A DNA stretch of 8,418 nucleotides from Methylocapsa sp. GTDB taxonomy: Bacteria > Pseudomonadota > Alphaproteobacteria > Rhizobiales > Beijerinckiaceae. Location: positions 864 through 9,281 of the forward strand of contig PLUZ01000260.1 of the NCBI GenBank assembly GCA_003162995.1. Direction: 5' to 3'. Shown in pieces: positions 1 to 6,868 of this stretch (its first letter is position 1; every line of letters begins with the position of its first letter). A program made the position numbers and the translations under genes. The notes under the pieces were generated by a model. The model saw only the letters and a list, made by a program, of their open reading frames with translations, made no database searches and was not told the origin of the DNA.

Positions 1-2
1 CC

Positions 3-122
3 GCAAGCTGCGTTGAAAAGTGCAAGGCGGACGAAAAGCAATGTCTTCACGATGGCAGTTCAGAGGAATTGTGCGATTATGATTCCAAAGCCTGCCAAAA
101 GGCATGCAGCGCGGGTAAATGA
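3..122 (+). CDS. C-terminal end of a small cysteine-rich protein (partial, start outside window)
   Basis: The reading frame is open from the left edge and ends at TGA 120-122, giving 39 visible residues. The stretch is charged, Lys/Asp/Glu rich, and carries six cysteines in a mirror-symmetric order: C-X3-C-X6-C, then nine residues, then C-X6-C-X3-C. The two outer pairs read CVEKC and CQKAC. Such twin CX3C arrangements commonly form helical hairpins held by disulfides, so I infer a small exported or periplasmic protein. The N-terminus, which would show a signal peptide, lies outside the window. The two other forward frames are less convincing: one stops early and the other is an Arg/Lys/Ala string without pattern. 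I do not recognise a named family. Candidate terminators follow at 138-175 and 214-239. Confidence 0.6.
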   Translation, partial: ASCVEKCKADEKQCLHDGSSEELCDYDSKACQKACSAGK

Positions 123-137
123 TCTCTAGCCGTCGTT

Positions 138-175
138 TTGAACCCCTCCATGCGGTGATCGCGATGAGGGTTCAA
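138..175 (+). terminator. Imperfect hairpin after the cysteine-rich gene
   Basis: TTGAACCCCTC pairs with GAGGGTTCAA with one bulged C, and an inner GCG/CGC adds to the stem. It starts 15 bases after the stop at 122. No T-tract follows, so intrinsic termination is uncertain. It may only be a 3'-end stabilising hairpin. Confidence 0.3.
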
Positions 176-213
176 GAAGTAACGGGCTGTCCATCATTTT
201 GTTGCCAAGGGTG

Positions 214-255
214 ATGCGGAACGGGCGCTGGTTCCGCATGGCGGTTTTCGTCTTT
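214..255 (+). terminator. Candidate intrinsic terminator (9-bp perfect stem plus T-rich tail)
   Basis: ATGCGGAAC (214-222) and GTTCCGCAT (231-239) form a perfect 9-bp stem with an 8-base loop. After a short GGCGG gap comes the T-rich stretch TTTTCGTCTTTCT. The orientation fits the + strand cysteine-rich gene ending at 122. The tract does not directly abut the stem, so efficiency is uncertain. Together with the gltA terminator at 301-350 this makes a convergent terminator pair. The rest of the 123-441 gap shows no gene that I can support. Confidence 0.45.
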
Positions 256-300
256 CTCTATGAATTTCGCATTTGTTATGAATAAAGCGAAGGTTCCGAG

Positions 301-350
301 AAAAAACGAAAATTTTGAGAAAACTCATGGGCCGCTATGTGCGGCCCATG
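301..350 (-). terminator. Rho-independent terminator of gltA
   Basis: CATGGGCCGC (326-335) and GCGGCCCATG (341-350) form a perfect 10-bp GC-rich stem with a 5-base loop. Read on the - strand it is followed by AGTTTTCTCAAAATTTTCG and then TTTTTT, a strongly T-rich tail at 301-325. It lies about 90 bases past the gltA stop at 442, in the right orientation. Confidence 0.75.
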
Positions 351-441
351 GTGTCATCCAAAGCCATTCGATCTACGCCATGCAAGATCAGGGGCGGGCG
401 CAAAGTGGCCCAAGCCTCATCATGCCGCAAGCCTTCCTTCG

Positions 442-1734
442 CTACGCCCGTGCGCTGATCGGGACGTAGTCGCGCTTCGGCGCACCGACGTAGAGCTGGC
501 GCGGACGCCCGATCTTCTGACTTGGGTCCTCAATCATTTCCTTCCATTGCGCGATCCAGCCGGCGGTACGCGCCACCGCGAAAAGCACGGTGAACATGGA
601 CACCGGGAAGCCCATCGCTTTCAGCGTGATCCCGGAATAGAAATCGATATTCGGATAGAGCTTCTTCTCGATGAAATACTCGTCGCTGAGGGCGATTTTC
701 TCTAACGCCATCGCGACCTCCAGCAACGGGCTATCCTTGATGCCGAGTTCGTTCAAGACCTCGTAGCATGTTCTCTGCATGATCTTGGCGCGGGGGTCAT
801 AGTTTTTGTAGACGCGGTGACCAAACCCCATGAGCCGGAACGGATCGTTCTTGTCCTTGGCGCGGGCAATGAACTTCGGGATATTTTCGACCGTGCCGAT
901 TTCCATCAACATTTTGAGCGCGGCTTCATTGGCGCCGCCATGTGCCGGACCCCATAAACACGCCACCCCCGCCGCGATGCAGGCGAAGGGATTTGCACCG
1001 GAGGAGCCAGCAAGCCGCACCGTCGAAGTCGAGGCATTCTGCTCATGATCGGCATGGAGAATGAAGATACGGTCGAGCGCGCGGGCAAAAACCGAGCTGA
1101 TCTTATAGTCCTCGCACGGCACCGCATAGCACATACGCAAGAAATTCGACGAATAATCGAGGTCGTTTTTTGGATAGATGAAAGGCTGGCCGAGCGAATA
1201 TTTATAGGCCATCGCCGCGAGGGTCGGCATTTTGCCGATCAGGCGGAACGATGCGACCATGCGCTGCTTCGGATCCGAAATATCGGTCGAATCGTGATAA
1301 AAGGCCGACAGAGCGCCAACGCTCGCACACAGAACGGCCATCGGATGGGAGTCCCGGCGAAGGCCTTGGAAAAACCTGGCCATCTGCTCGTGCACCATTG
1401 TATGGCGGGTGATCCTGTAGTCGAAATCCTTTTTCTGCGTTGGGGACGGCAATTCCCCGTAGAGCAACAGATAAGCGGTTTCGAGAAAGTCGCCTTGTTC
1501 GGCGATCTGATCGATCGGATAACCGCGATAGAGCAACACACCTTCGTCGCCGTCGATATAGGTAATCGACGATTCACAGCTCGCCGTCGAGGTAAATCCG
1601 GGGTCATAAGTGAACATCCCGGTCGAGGCATAAAGCTTGCCGATATCGACGACCGACGGACCGATCGATCCGGTCTTAACGGGCATTGTGACAGTGGTAT
1701 CGCCGATACTAAAGGAGCCGGTCGTCGCGCTCAT
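442..1734 (-). CDS. gltA: Citrate synthase (type II, hexameric class)
   Basis: This 430-residue protein condenses acetyl-CoA and oxaloacetate to citrate, the entry step of the TCA cycle, in the cytoplasm. The family signatures are intact: HADHEQNAS with His230 and GPAHGGANE with His265, FGHRVYK with His306 (substrate-binding region), and PNIDFYSG with Asp364 as the catalytic acid. The length and the N-terminal extension (the first ~45 residues before the conserved core) match the Gram-negative type II enzymes, which in studied species are inhibited by NADH; I cannot judge that property here. The ATG at 1734 is preceded by GAGAAGG with an 8-base spacer, a good ribosome binding site. A promoter candidate lies about 100 bases upstream and a strong terminator follows the gene. 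It is transcribed alone. gltX is on the same strand 1.75 kb upstream, with opposite-strand genes in between. Confidence 0.97.
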   Translation of the reverse strand: MSATTGSFSIGDTTVTMPVKTGSIGPSVVDIGKLYASTGMFTYDPGFTSTASCESSITYIDGDEGVLLYRGYPIDQIAEQGDFLETAYLLLYGELPSPTQKKDFDYRITRHTMVHEQMARFFQGLRRDSHPMAVLCASVGALSAFYHDSTDISDPKQRMVASFRLIGKMPTLAAMAYKYSLGQPFIYPKNDLDYSSNFLRMCYAVPCEDYKISSVFARALDRIFILHADHEQNASTSTVRLAGSSGANPFACIAAGVACLWGPAHGGANEAALKMLMEIGTVENIPKFIARAKDKNDPFRLMGFGHRVYKNYDPRAKIMQRTCYEVLNELGIKDSPLLEVAMALEKIALSDEYFIEKKLYPNIDFYSGITLKAMGFPVSMFTVLFAVARTAGWIAQWKEMIEDPSQKIGRPRQLYVGAPKRDYVPISARA

Positions 1735-1841
1735 GGAGGCTGCCTTCTCTCAAGGATTGCTGAGCCTTACCTAGAGGCAAGGTCAGATGGGCTTTGGCAC
1801 CGGCATCCGTTCCGGATAGTCCCGATTGATGCGGCGCAGCA

Positions 1842-1869
1842 ACACTATCCTATGCGCGGTTTTCGTCAA
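1842..1869 (-). promoter_or_regulatory. Candidate sigma70-type promoter of gltA
   Basis: On the - strand TTGACG (1864-1869) is followed after 16 bases by TAGTGT (1842-1847). The -35 box is nearly ideal and the -10 box is weak, as is common in alphaproteobacteria. It would give a 5' leader of about 100 bases ahead of the gltA start at 1734. Confidence 0.5.
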
Positions 1870-1877
1870 GCGTAGGA

Positions 1878-1901
1878 AAATGGCCTACTTGGTGGCCATT
1901 T
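1878..1901. promoter_or_regulatory. Palindrome immediately upstream of the gltA promoter
   Basis: AAATGGCC (1878-1885) and GGCCATTT (1894-1901) are perfect inverted half-sites with an 8-base centre. The palindrome begins 8 bases upstream of the candidate -35 box of gltA. That placement is typical of an activator site or an upstream regulatory site. It could also be a transcript hairpin, but no T-tract supports a terminator. The binding protein is unknown. Confidence 0.35.
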
Positions 1902-1992
1902 CGCGCCTTACAAATTTCGCGGCTCCATCGCGGCGTGAGACCGGCTCCTATGATGATGCTCCAAAAACATCACTTGTCAGCGCCGCGCCGTC

Positions 1993-2496
1993 ATGACCAG
2001 GAAACAAGACTGGCGCGTGACACGTGCGGAAGCGCAGGCCGCGTATGATTTTGCGAATGCAGGCAACGGTTTCCAGCCGGGCACGCTGCCCGAAGCGAGT
2101 GCCGGGCGGTTTGCCTGCCACGATGTCTGTCACGTTATTTCCGGTCTCGACACGACGCTCGCCGGCGACGCGATGGCGGACGCGCGCACGATTCTGTCCT
2201 GCAATGACGGGGTCAAACATAACGCGAAAAGCATTGTTCAAGGAGACCGCCTATTGCCAAGCTCTCTGGATTACGATTCTCGAAGTTGCCCCAAAACACT
2301 GCCCGGATTTTTCGATTCCGGCACGCCCCAGCACTGCAATCTGGCGCCCGTTAGCAACACGATGAGAAGCTCCCTCCGGAGAGCGATTCGCGCTCTGATG
2401 CCGCCTCATCCTCGCCGCAATGGTAAGAAAATATTCAGCCTCAAATGTTCGAATGCGCTTCATTCACGTGCGCGTAAACCGCCGCCCGGTGAATAA
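1993..2496 (+). pseudogene. Doubtful ORF, possible fragment related to Coq4 (HDxxH motif)
   Basis: The frame is 167 codons. The first ~75 codons have G/C-rich third positions and protein-like composition; the remainder looks poorer, with odd Pro/Arg/Ser-rich text. Residues near 58-74 read HDVCH, then exactly eleven residues, then Asp. This resembles the HDxxH-x11-E zinc motif of Coq4, a ubiquinone-biosynthesis scaffold protein, with Asp in place of Glu. About 56 residues precede the motif, fewer than I expect in Coq4. Near 2225-2310 the neighbouring forward frame looks more coding (segment ETAYCQALWITILEV, ending at 2365), so a frameshifted remnant is possible. I see no ribosome binding site before the ATG at 1993. 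It may be a decayed gene, a short unrelated protein or a chance ORF; the function is not established. Confidence 0.35.
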
Positions 2497-2533
2497 ATGT
2501 TGCGCAGGTTTAGGCCGTGGCTGTGGAGGTTAC
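2366..2533. other. Gene-poor stretch before the first secreted paralog
   Basis: Apart from the doubtful tail of the ORF ending at 2496, I find no convincing gene here. Two small inverted repeats are visible: AGAGCG/CGCTCT with a 5-base loop at 2380-2396, and ATTCAC/GTGAAT at 2462-2494. The frame of the following gene is open upstream to an ATG at 2420. That extension is Arg-rich, lacks a ribosome binding site and would bury the signal peptide, so I leave it out. No clear promoter boxes are seen. Confidence 0.3.
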
Positions 2534-2845
2534 ATGCCGGCATATTTGGGTCGACCAATCAAAACCCTTCTGACTTTGAGCGTCACCGTGGTTTCGTTGA
2601 CGGCCGTCTCACTTCCGGCTCATGCCGGAGATGGTGGAGCGATCGCCGCAGGGATACTCGGAGGCACCGCGCTTGGCTTTCTTGCGGGAACTGCCGCAGC
2701 TAGCCCGCCACCGCCCCCGCCGCCGGGCTATTACGCGCCTGTCTATGCGGCACCGCCCCCGCCCCCGCCGCGCTGCTGGTACCAGCCGCAAGAGGTGTGG
2801 AACGGTTACGCCTATGTCATCCAGCAGGTGCGCTACTGCAACTGA
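2534..2845 (+). CDS. Small secreted Gly-zipper, Pro-rich protein (paralog 1)
   Basis: This is a 103-residue protein. Residues 1-31 form a signal peptide: a basic start, a hydrophobic core around 11-26, and cleavage after LPAHA. A glycine-zipper-like segment follows (GGAIAAGILGGTALGFLAG, about 34-52), then a Pro/Tyr-rich linker with runs of seven and six prolines (58-79), then a C-terminal domain bounded by Cys81 and Cys102 and ending QQVRYCN. I know this build from small envelope proteins of Hyphomicrobiales with no assigned function; periplasmic or envelope location is inferred. The start at 2534 is chosen because GGAGG sits four bases before it, the same spacing as in the paralog at 3146, and because it places the signal peptide at the N-terminus. 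The protein aligns along its whole length with the 3146-3430 product, apart from the proline linker. Confidence 0.8.
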   Translation: MPAYLGRPIKTLLTLSVTVVSLTAVSLPAHAGDGGAIAAGILGGTALGFLAGTAAASPPPPPPPGYYAPVYAAPPPPPPRCWYQPQEVWNGYAYVIQQVRYCN

Positions 2846-2958
2846 TGGGCGGCGGGTCCCGTTCCGATTGACTGTGAGCGAGTTCCGCCGAACTTCGCGC
2901 CCTTCACTACTGCCGTGTTCCATGCCCGCGAGGCAGAAACTGCCGTTGGCGGCTGCCG

Positions 2959-3036
2959 GTGAGCTAGAGCATTTTCAAGCGAAGTGGATGCCGGTTCGCG
3001 TCAAGAAAATGCGATAAAACAAAACCCCTAGCTCAC
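2959..3036. repeat. Dispersed palindromic repeat (GCATTTTC...GAAAATGC type)
   Basis: The element is a nested palindrome. GTGAGCTAG (2959-2967) pairs with CTAGCTCAC (3028-3036), GCATTTTC (2969-2976) with GAAAATGC (3005-3012), and GCGAA (2979-2983) with TTCGC (2995-2999). The core, with AAGTGGAT, CCGGTTCGCGT and AAAATGCGATAAAAC, is a pattern I remember as an interspersed repeat in Hyphomicrobiales genomes. It sits between the two secreted paralogs. No protein is encoded. Confidence 0.65.
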
Positions 3037-3069
3037 ATTCGGATTCTGCGGAATTTGAGTGTGAGCTAG
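3028..3069. promoter_or_regulatory. 10-bp inverted repeat overlapping the palindromic element
   Basis: CTAGCTCACA (3028-3037) and TGTGAGCTAG (3060-3069) are perfect inverted copies with a 22-base centre. The left arm is also the right arm of the preceding repeat element, so the two hairpins exclude each other. It ends 76 bases before the start of the second paralog. A regulatory role is an inference from layout only. No good promoter boxes are visible downstream of it. Confidence 0.4.
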
Positions 3070-3145
3070 AACCAATTGGAATGAATTCTTTAATCGGCCG
3101 CCAACGGACGATGCGTATATTTCTGTCCTCAGCTTTGGAGGACAC

Positions 3146-3430
3146 ATGTCTAAGACTTCGGGTCAATCGATCAGAACCATTCTGGCTTTGAGCGTCACCA
3201 CCGCGGCGCTGACGAGTTTTTCCATTCCGGCTCGTGCCGGCGGTGAACGCGATGCGATCGCAGCGGGTATAGCCGGAGGCGTTGCCGGCACTATGGCAGG
3301 CCAAGCCCTCTCGGGCACAATGCCACCCCAGGGCTATCCACCGCCAGTGCAGCAAGACTGCGTGTGGGAGCAGCAAATGGTGCAGCAGCCCTACCACATC
3401 CACATCGGACAGGTGCGCGTCTGCCAGTGA
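3146..3430 (+). CDS. Small secreted Gly-zipper protein (paralog 2)
   Basis: This is a 94-residue protein. Residues 1-31 form a signal peptide with cleavage predicted after IPARA. The glycine-zipper-like segment AIAAGIAGGVAGTMAGQ follows (about 37-53), then a short Pro/Gly linker much reduced compared with paralog 1, then a C-terminal domain from Cys72 to Cys93 ending GQVRVCQ. The two cysteines are 21 positions apart, exactly as in paralog 1. The nucleotide sequences over the signal peptide are also alike (both contain CTTTGAGCGTCACC), so the pair arose by duplication. ATG 3146 has GGAGG four bases upstream. The gene ends 59 bases before the convergent gltX stop. Function unknown; an envelope or periplasmic location is inferred. 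Confidence 0.85.
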   Translation: MSKTSGQSIRTILALSVTTAALTSFSIPARAGGERDAIAAGIAGGVAGTMAGQALSGTMPPQGYPPPVQQDCVWEQQMVQQPYHIHIGQVRVCQ

Positions 3431-3489
3431 CGGCCGGCTCATATACAATGGGAGGGGAGGGCTTGCGCTGAACTGGTCAGCCCCGCCTC

Positions 3490-4911
3490 TCAACTCGCCT
3501 GGTCTTGCAGACGCGCGAGGCTTTCCTCCCGGCCGAGCACCTCTAGAACATCGAAGATTCCCGGCGATGTCGCCCGCCCTGTCAAGGCCGCGCGGAGCGG
3601 CTGCGCCGCGTCGCCGAGCTTGATCTTGATCTCAGTGGCATAATCGCGCACGGCGGCCTCGGTGCTGGCGGCCTTCCACTCCGCAAGCGCGGTCAAACGC
3701 GGGATCAGCGCGGCGATATGTGTCCGCCCGCCCGCATCAAGAATGCCCAAAGCCTTGGCATCGAGGACGAGCGGCCGGTCCGCGAACAGAAAATTCGCGC
3801 CATCCAGGAGTTCGATCAAAGTTTTCGCGCGCTCCTTGAGGCCCGGCATGGCAGCAAGCAATTTCGCTCGCATCGCATCATCGAGCTTTTGCCTGGCCAC
3901 GGTGCCGTTCGGCAGATGAGTCAGAGCGGCGTCGAGCGCGGCCACGAGGTCCGCGTCCCGGATGGCGCGGATATAATGCCCATTCATGCTCTCAAGCTTC
4001 ACGAAGTCGAAGCGGGCGGGCGAGCGTCCGACATGCGCGAGATCGAAAGCTTCGATCATCTCTGCTGTCGTAAAAAATTCCTTGTCGCCTTGGCTCCAGC
4101 CGAGCCGCACCAGATAATTGCGCAGCGCCTCCGGCAGATAGCCCATGGCGCGATAAGCATCGACGCCAAGCGCGCCGTGGCGTTTCGACAATTTGGCCCC
4201 GTCGGCGCCATGGATGAGCGGGATATGCGCCATCACCGGGATGTGCCAGCCGAGCGCCTGATAGATTTGCATCTGTCGCGCCGCATTGGTGAGATGGTCG
4301 TCGCCGCGAATGATATGCGTCACACCCATGTCGTGATCGTCGACGACCACGGCGAGCATATAAGTCGGCGTGCCGTCGGAGCGCAGCAGAACGAGATCGT
4401 CGAGATCCTTGTTAGCCCAGGCGACGCGCCCCTGCACTTTATCGTCGAGGACGGTTTCGCCGTCGAGGGGAGCCTCTAGCCTGATGACCGGTTTTACGCC
4501 CGCCGGTGCTTCCGAGGCGGGGCGGTTGCGCCAGCGTCCGTCATAGCGCGGCGGGCGTCCCTCGGCTCTCGCTTTCGCACGCATCTCATTGAGTTCGTCC
4601 GGGGTCGTGTAGCAATAATAGGCGTGGCCCGAGGCGAGCAGGCTTTCCGCGACCTCGCGGTGGCGCGTGGCGCGCTGGAACTGATAGATGACATCGCCAT
4701 CCCAATCGAGGCCGAGCCAGGACAGCCCGTCGAGAATGGCGGCAATCGCCGCATCGGTCGAGCGCTCGCGGTCGGTGTCCTCGATCCGCAGCAGCATTTT
4801 GCCGCCTGCGTGGCGCGCATAGAGCCAGCTGAACAGCGCCGTCCTTGCCCCGCCAATATGCAGAAAACCCGTGGGCGAGGGTGCAAAACGGGTGATCACC
4901 GGATCTGGCAT
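3490..4911 (-). CDS. gltX: Glutamyl-tRNA synthetase
   Basis: This 473-residue class I aminoacyl-tRNA synthetase charges tRNA-Glu with glutamate using ATP in the cytoplasm. In many alphaproteobacteria it also charges tRNA-Gln, followed by amidation; the sequence alone does not decide that here. The Rossmann-fold catalytic domain starts at once: RFAPSPTG (8-15) and the HIGH-type signature HIGG (18-21). The second ATP-binding signature KLSKR is at 240-244. Between them come the acceptor-binding insertion (about 100-200) and the IIRGDDHL segment. The C-terminal third is the helical anticodon-binding part. Only one cysteine (C100) lies where some bacterial enzymes carry a zinc site, so that site is probably absent. 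ATG 4911 has AGGA eight bases upstream. Length is normal and nothing is broken. The usual downstream partner gltA is on the same strand but displaced by opposite-strand genes. Confidence 0.97.
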   Translation of the reverse strand: MPDPVITRFAPSPTGFLHIGGARTALFSWLYARHAGGKMLLRIEDTDRERSTDAAIAAILDGLSWLGLDWDGDVIYQFQRATRHREVAESLLASGHAYYCYTTPDELNEMRAKARAEGRPPRYDGRWRNRPASEAPAGVKPVIRLEAPLDGETVLDDKVQGRVAWANKDLDDLVLLRSDGTPTYMLAVVVDDHDMGVTHIIRGDDHLTNAARQMQIYQALGWHIPVMAHIPLIHGADGAKLSKRHGALGVDAYRAMGYLPEALRNYLVRLGWSQGDKEFFTTAEMIEAFDLAHVGRSPARFDFVKLESMNGHYIRAIRDADLVAALDAALTHLPNGTVARQKLDDAMRAKLLAAMPGLKERAKTLIELLDGANFLFADRPLVLDAKALGILDAGGRTHIAALIPRLTALAEWKAASTEAAVRDYATEIKIKLGDAAQPLRAALTGRATSPGIFDVLEVLGREESLARLQDQAS

Positions 4912-5131
4912 AAGCGTTATCCTGCGGCGCGAAACCGTCTAAACAATCTGAAAACGGCCATGAGCCGGTTCGGGCGCCCCGTGTACCATGAAAATTCCGG
5001 AACAAAAGGGACGCCGGGAAAAGAGATTCGCCATGCGTTGCGCCGGCGCGGGTGCCTTCGCGCATGTCGTTAAATAAGCTGAACGGCTATATGAGAAGCC
5101 CGCAGCGCGTGCCGCCAAGCATCAGCCCCCA

Positions 5132-6042
5132 TCAACGGGATTGATCGCGCGCCTCGGCAATCGCCTCAAGCTTACTCTCATAATGGCCTATGTTGTGATC
5201 CTCTATCCCCAGAATTGTCCCTGTTCGCGCAAAATCGATCAGTCCTTTTATCGTCTGCCAGACCCGGACAAAAAATCCCGGCTCATAGCGAAATGGCGAC
5301 TCTTGAACGTGCGTTGGCAAGAAGCGAGGATCGCCTGAATGTTGATAGAACGTTGGAATAGGAAGATGGGGAGCAAAAATCGGAACTTGCGGAACGAGAT
5401 CCGCATCGTTCACAAGCCGGTAGCTCGGAGGCTTTACCCAAGTATCAAAATATTTGTTCCCAACCCTTGGAGAGCCAAAGGTGTAGCACGCTGCGATGCG
5501 GTCGGAAGCGAAGACGGCAGTTGCGATTTGCGCCAGCGCACCGCCAAGCGAATGGCCTGTGATATAAATCGGGCGCTGATCTTGGTCCGCCACATTCGTT
5601 GGCACGAATATTTCGTGCAGCGAAGTCTTGCTCATGTCGGCCTTGAGCGCATGGAACGCCTTATAAAATCCCTCGTGGACCAGAAGTTTTGGATTTGTCC
5701 CGGGCGGGGGTGCAACATATCGACTTGGATATTTGTATCCCAATTTCGAGCGCTCTTGGTCCCGCGAAACGCGATCACAATGCCGTCCCGGCTTTCAACG
5801 ATATAGGCCCATCCATCGTAAAGCTCATTGTTAAAATAGGTGATCTTTTCGAAGCCAAGTTCGGCAAACTCCTCGGGTATCGGCGCATTCGGCGGCGGAA
5901 AAACATTGCCTTGCGGAAAGTCGTAAGCCAACCTAGAGAGCTTTGCCATGAGGGCCGCCGCGCGGTCGGAGTAAGCGGCGCGGAGAAATGGAAGCGAGGC
6001 GAGCGTAATCGGCGCGGTCCCGCGTGATTGAACTTCGGTCAT
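5132..6042 (-). pseudogene. Class 3 lipase (alpha/beta hydrolase) gene with a -1 frameshift
   Basis: Two overlapping frames together make one Lipase_3-type protein. The N-terminal part ends its homologous region with AFRGTKS and NWDTNIQVDMLH; the frame then turns to unrelated text and stops at 5632. The C-terminal part resumes with PPPGTNPKLLVHEGF and holds the nucleophile elbow GHSLGG, the acid in NDADLVP and a His in DHNIGHY, so the catalytic triad is present. The break lies in the five-base G run at 5706-5710 (C on the coding strand): one extra base would join the frames into 303 residues, with Ser at about 165, Asp at about 215 and His at about 283. I place the start at ATG 6042 because GGGGG stands six bases upstream; the ATG at 6075 has no such site. 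No signal peptide is seen. The family hydrolyses acyl esters; the substrate is unknown. It could be a true pseudogene, a sequencing error, or slippage at the homopolymer. Confidence 0.8.
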
Positions 6043-6105
6043 TTGTTTCCCCCGCTCGCTGTTTTTAATCCGCATAAGTTGGCGAAAGTACCAGCCGTCC
6101 CCGCC

Positions 6106-6165
6106 TAGAGCATGATCTGTAGAAAAGTTGCAGACTTTTTGGAAAAGATCATATGAGAAAATAAA
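6106..6165. repeat. Dispersed palindromic repeat (AGAGCATGATC type)
   Basis: ATGATCT (6112-6118) pairs with AGATCAT (6146-6152) and inside it AAAAGT (6123-6128) pairs with ACTTTT (6134-6139). The start TAGAGCATGATC is the hallmark of a very common intergenic repeat I remember from rhizobial genomes. A further TATGATCAT follows at 6171-6179. It lies in the 304-base gap between the divergent lipase and VanZ-like genes. In the remainder of that gap I see no gene and no convincing promoter. Confidence 0.6.
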
Positions 6166-6346
6166 GAGAGTATGATCATGGCCGATTCATCTCGAAGCGA
6201 TCAAGGTCTAATCTAACCCCCACACTCGCGCGCTTTCTTGCCTATGGCCAGTTTACGGCTTGCGCTTTGATCCAGGCAGACCCATTAACCCGGCGGGTGC
6301 CGGACAAGCGTGGCTTGCAGTCTGGTCACAGGAGCAAACCGGTTTC

Positions 6347-6745
6347 ATGACTTTTCTCATCATTATTGCCCGGGCCGCCGGTCTTTGCGGCGTTCTCGGC
6401 ATTATCATTCTGTCGCTCGTCCCGGGCGTCGATCGGCCGCACACGGGCCTGCCCGGCGAGGTTGAGCATTTCATCGCCTACGGCTTGACCGCCTCGGCCT
6501 TGGCGCTGGGATTCCGGCCGCTGGCGTTCCGGGTCGTTCTCGCGATCGGACTGTCGCTCCTAGCGGGATCGATGGAGATTTTTCAGTATTGGGTGCCTGG
6601 GCGGCACCCGGCGATCACCGACGCCATTGTCAGCAGCTTGGGCGGCCTCTTGGGATTAGCTATCGGCGGCCTCCTGTTCGAACTCGCCACCCTTGCCACC
6701 AAGAAGCGCCGTCCCCTCGGTGAATCGCCCGGGCCGGTGCAATAA
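6347..6745 (+). CDS. VanZ-like family inner-membrane protein
   Basis: This 132-residue protein is strongly hydrophobic, with segments at about 4-26, 43-56, 61-76 and 93-113, and a basic tail (KKRR, 119-122) that should face the cytoplasm. VanZ-like signatures are visible: LSLVPG (22-27), EHFIAYG (40-46) and the block ME-x2-Q-x3-PGR-x5-D (76-92). The family includes teicoplanin-resistance VanZ, but most members in environmental bacteria are uncharacterised, so resistance should not be assumed. The start is taken at ATG 6347, with AGGAG twelve bases upstream, a rather long spacer. A TTG at 6260 would add 29 residues that do not look like the family. The next gene on the same strand begins 123 bases on, with a hairpin between, so cotranscription is unclear. 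Confidence 0.85.
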   Translation: MTFLIIIARAAGLCGVLGIIILSLVPGVDRPHTGLPGEVEHFIAYGLTASALALGFRPLAFRVVLAIGLSLLAGSMEIFQYWVPGRHPAITDAIVSSLGGLLGLAIGGLLFELATLATKKRRPLGESPGPVQ

Positions 6746-6824
6746 AGCCGTCGCGAAGCCGAGTGAAAACGATTTGCGGAGCGAACGCTCAAGCGACATT
6801 CGGACCAAAGTGTGCTTTATTGCC

Positions 6825-6855
6825 GTCCAAGTTTTCCATGTGAAAACGGCTGGAC
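6825..6855 (+). promoter_or_regulatory. Hairpin just upstream of the DUF5335 ribosome binding site
   Basis: GTCCA (6825-6829) pairs with TGGAC (6851-6855), and inside it GTTTTC (6831-6836) pairs with GAAAAC (6842-6847) around a CATGT loop. The hairpin ends three bases before GGAGG (6859-6863). No T-tract follows, so it is unlikely to be a terminator. A leader structure affecting translation or mRNA stability is possible. Confidence 0.3.
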
Positions 6856-6868
6856 CACGGAGGCTGTC

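Noticed and set aside
1045..1875. Long + strand reading frame (276 codons) opposite gltA
   Set aside because: It is antisense to an unmistakable citrate synthase gene, has Arg/His-rich composition, and is explained by the GC-rich codon bias of gltA.
3455..3488. Hairpin between paralog 2 and gltX as a bidirectional terminator
   Set aside because: GCTGA/TCAGC is only five pairs, the outer G-rich and C-rich arms pair imperfectly, and there is no T-tract on either strand.
3718..4479. Long + strand reading frame (253 codons) opposite gltX
   Set aside because: It is a shadow of the intact gltX gene, with no family resemblance and no ribosome binding site that would argue otherwise.
4586..5065. 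- strand frame overlapping the 5' end of gltX in another frame
   Set aside because: Its downstream half lies inside gltX codons and its upstream half shows no recognisable protein pattern; gltX has a good start at 4911.
6260..6346. N-terminal extension of the VanZ-like protein from a TTG
   Set aside because: The 29 added residues do not look like the family, and an ATG with an AGGAG upstream exists at 6347.
6347..6745. Antibiotic (teicoplanin) resistance gene
   Set aside because: Membership in the VanZ-like family does not imply resistance, and no other van genes are near.
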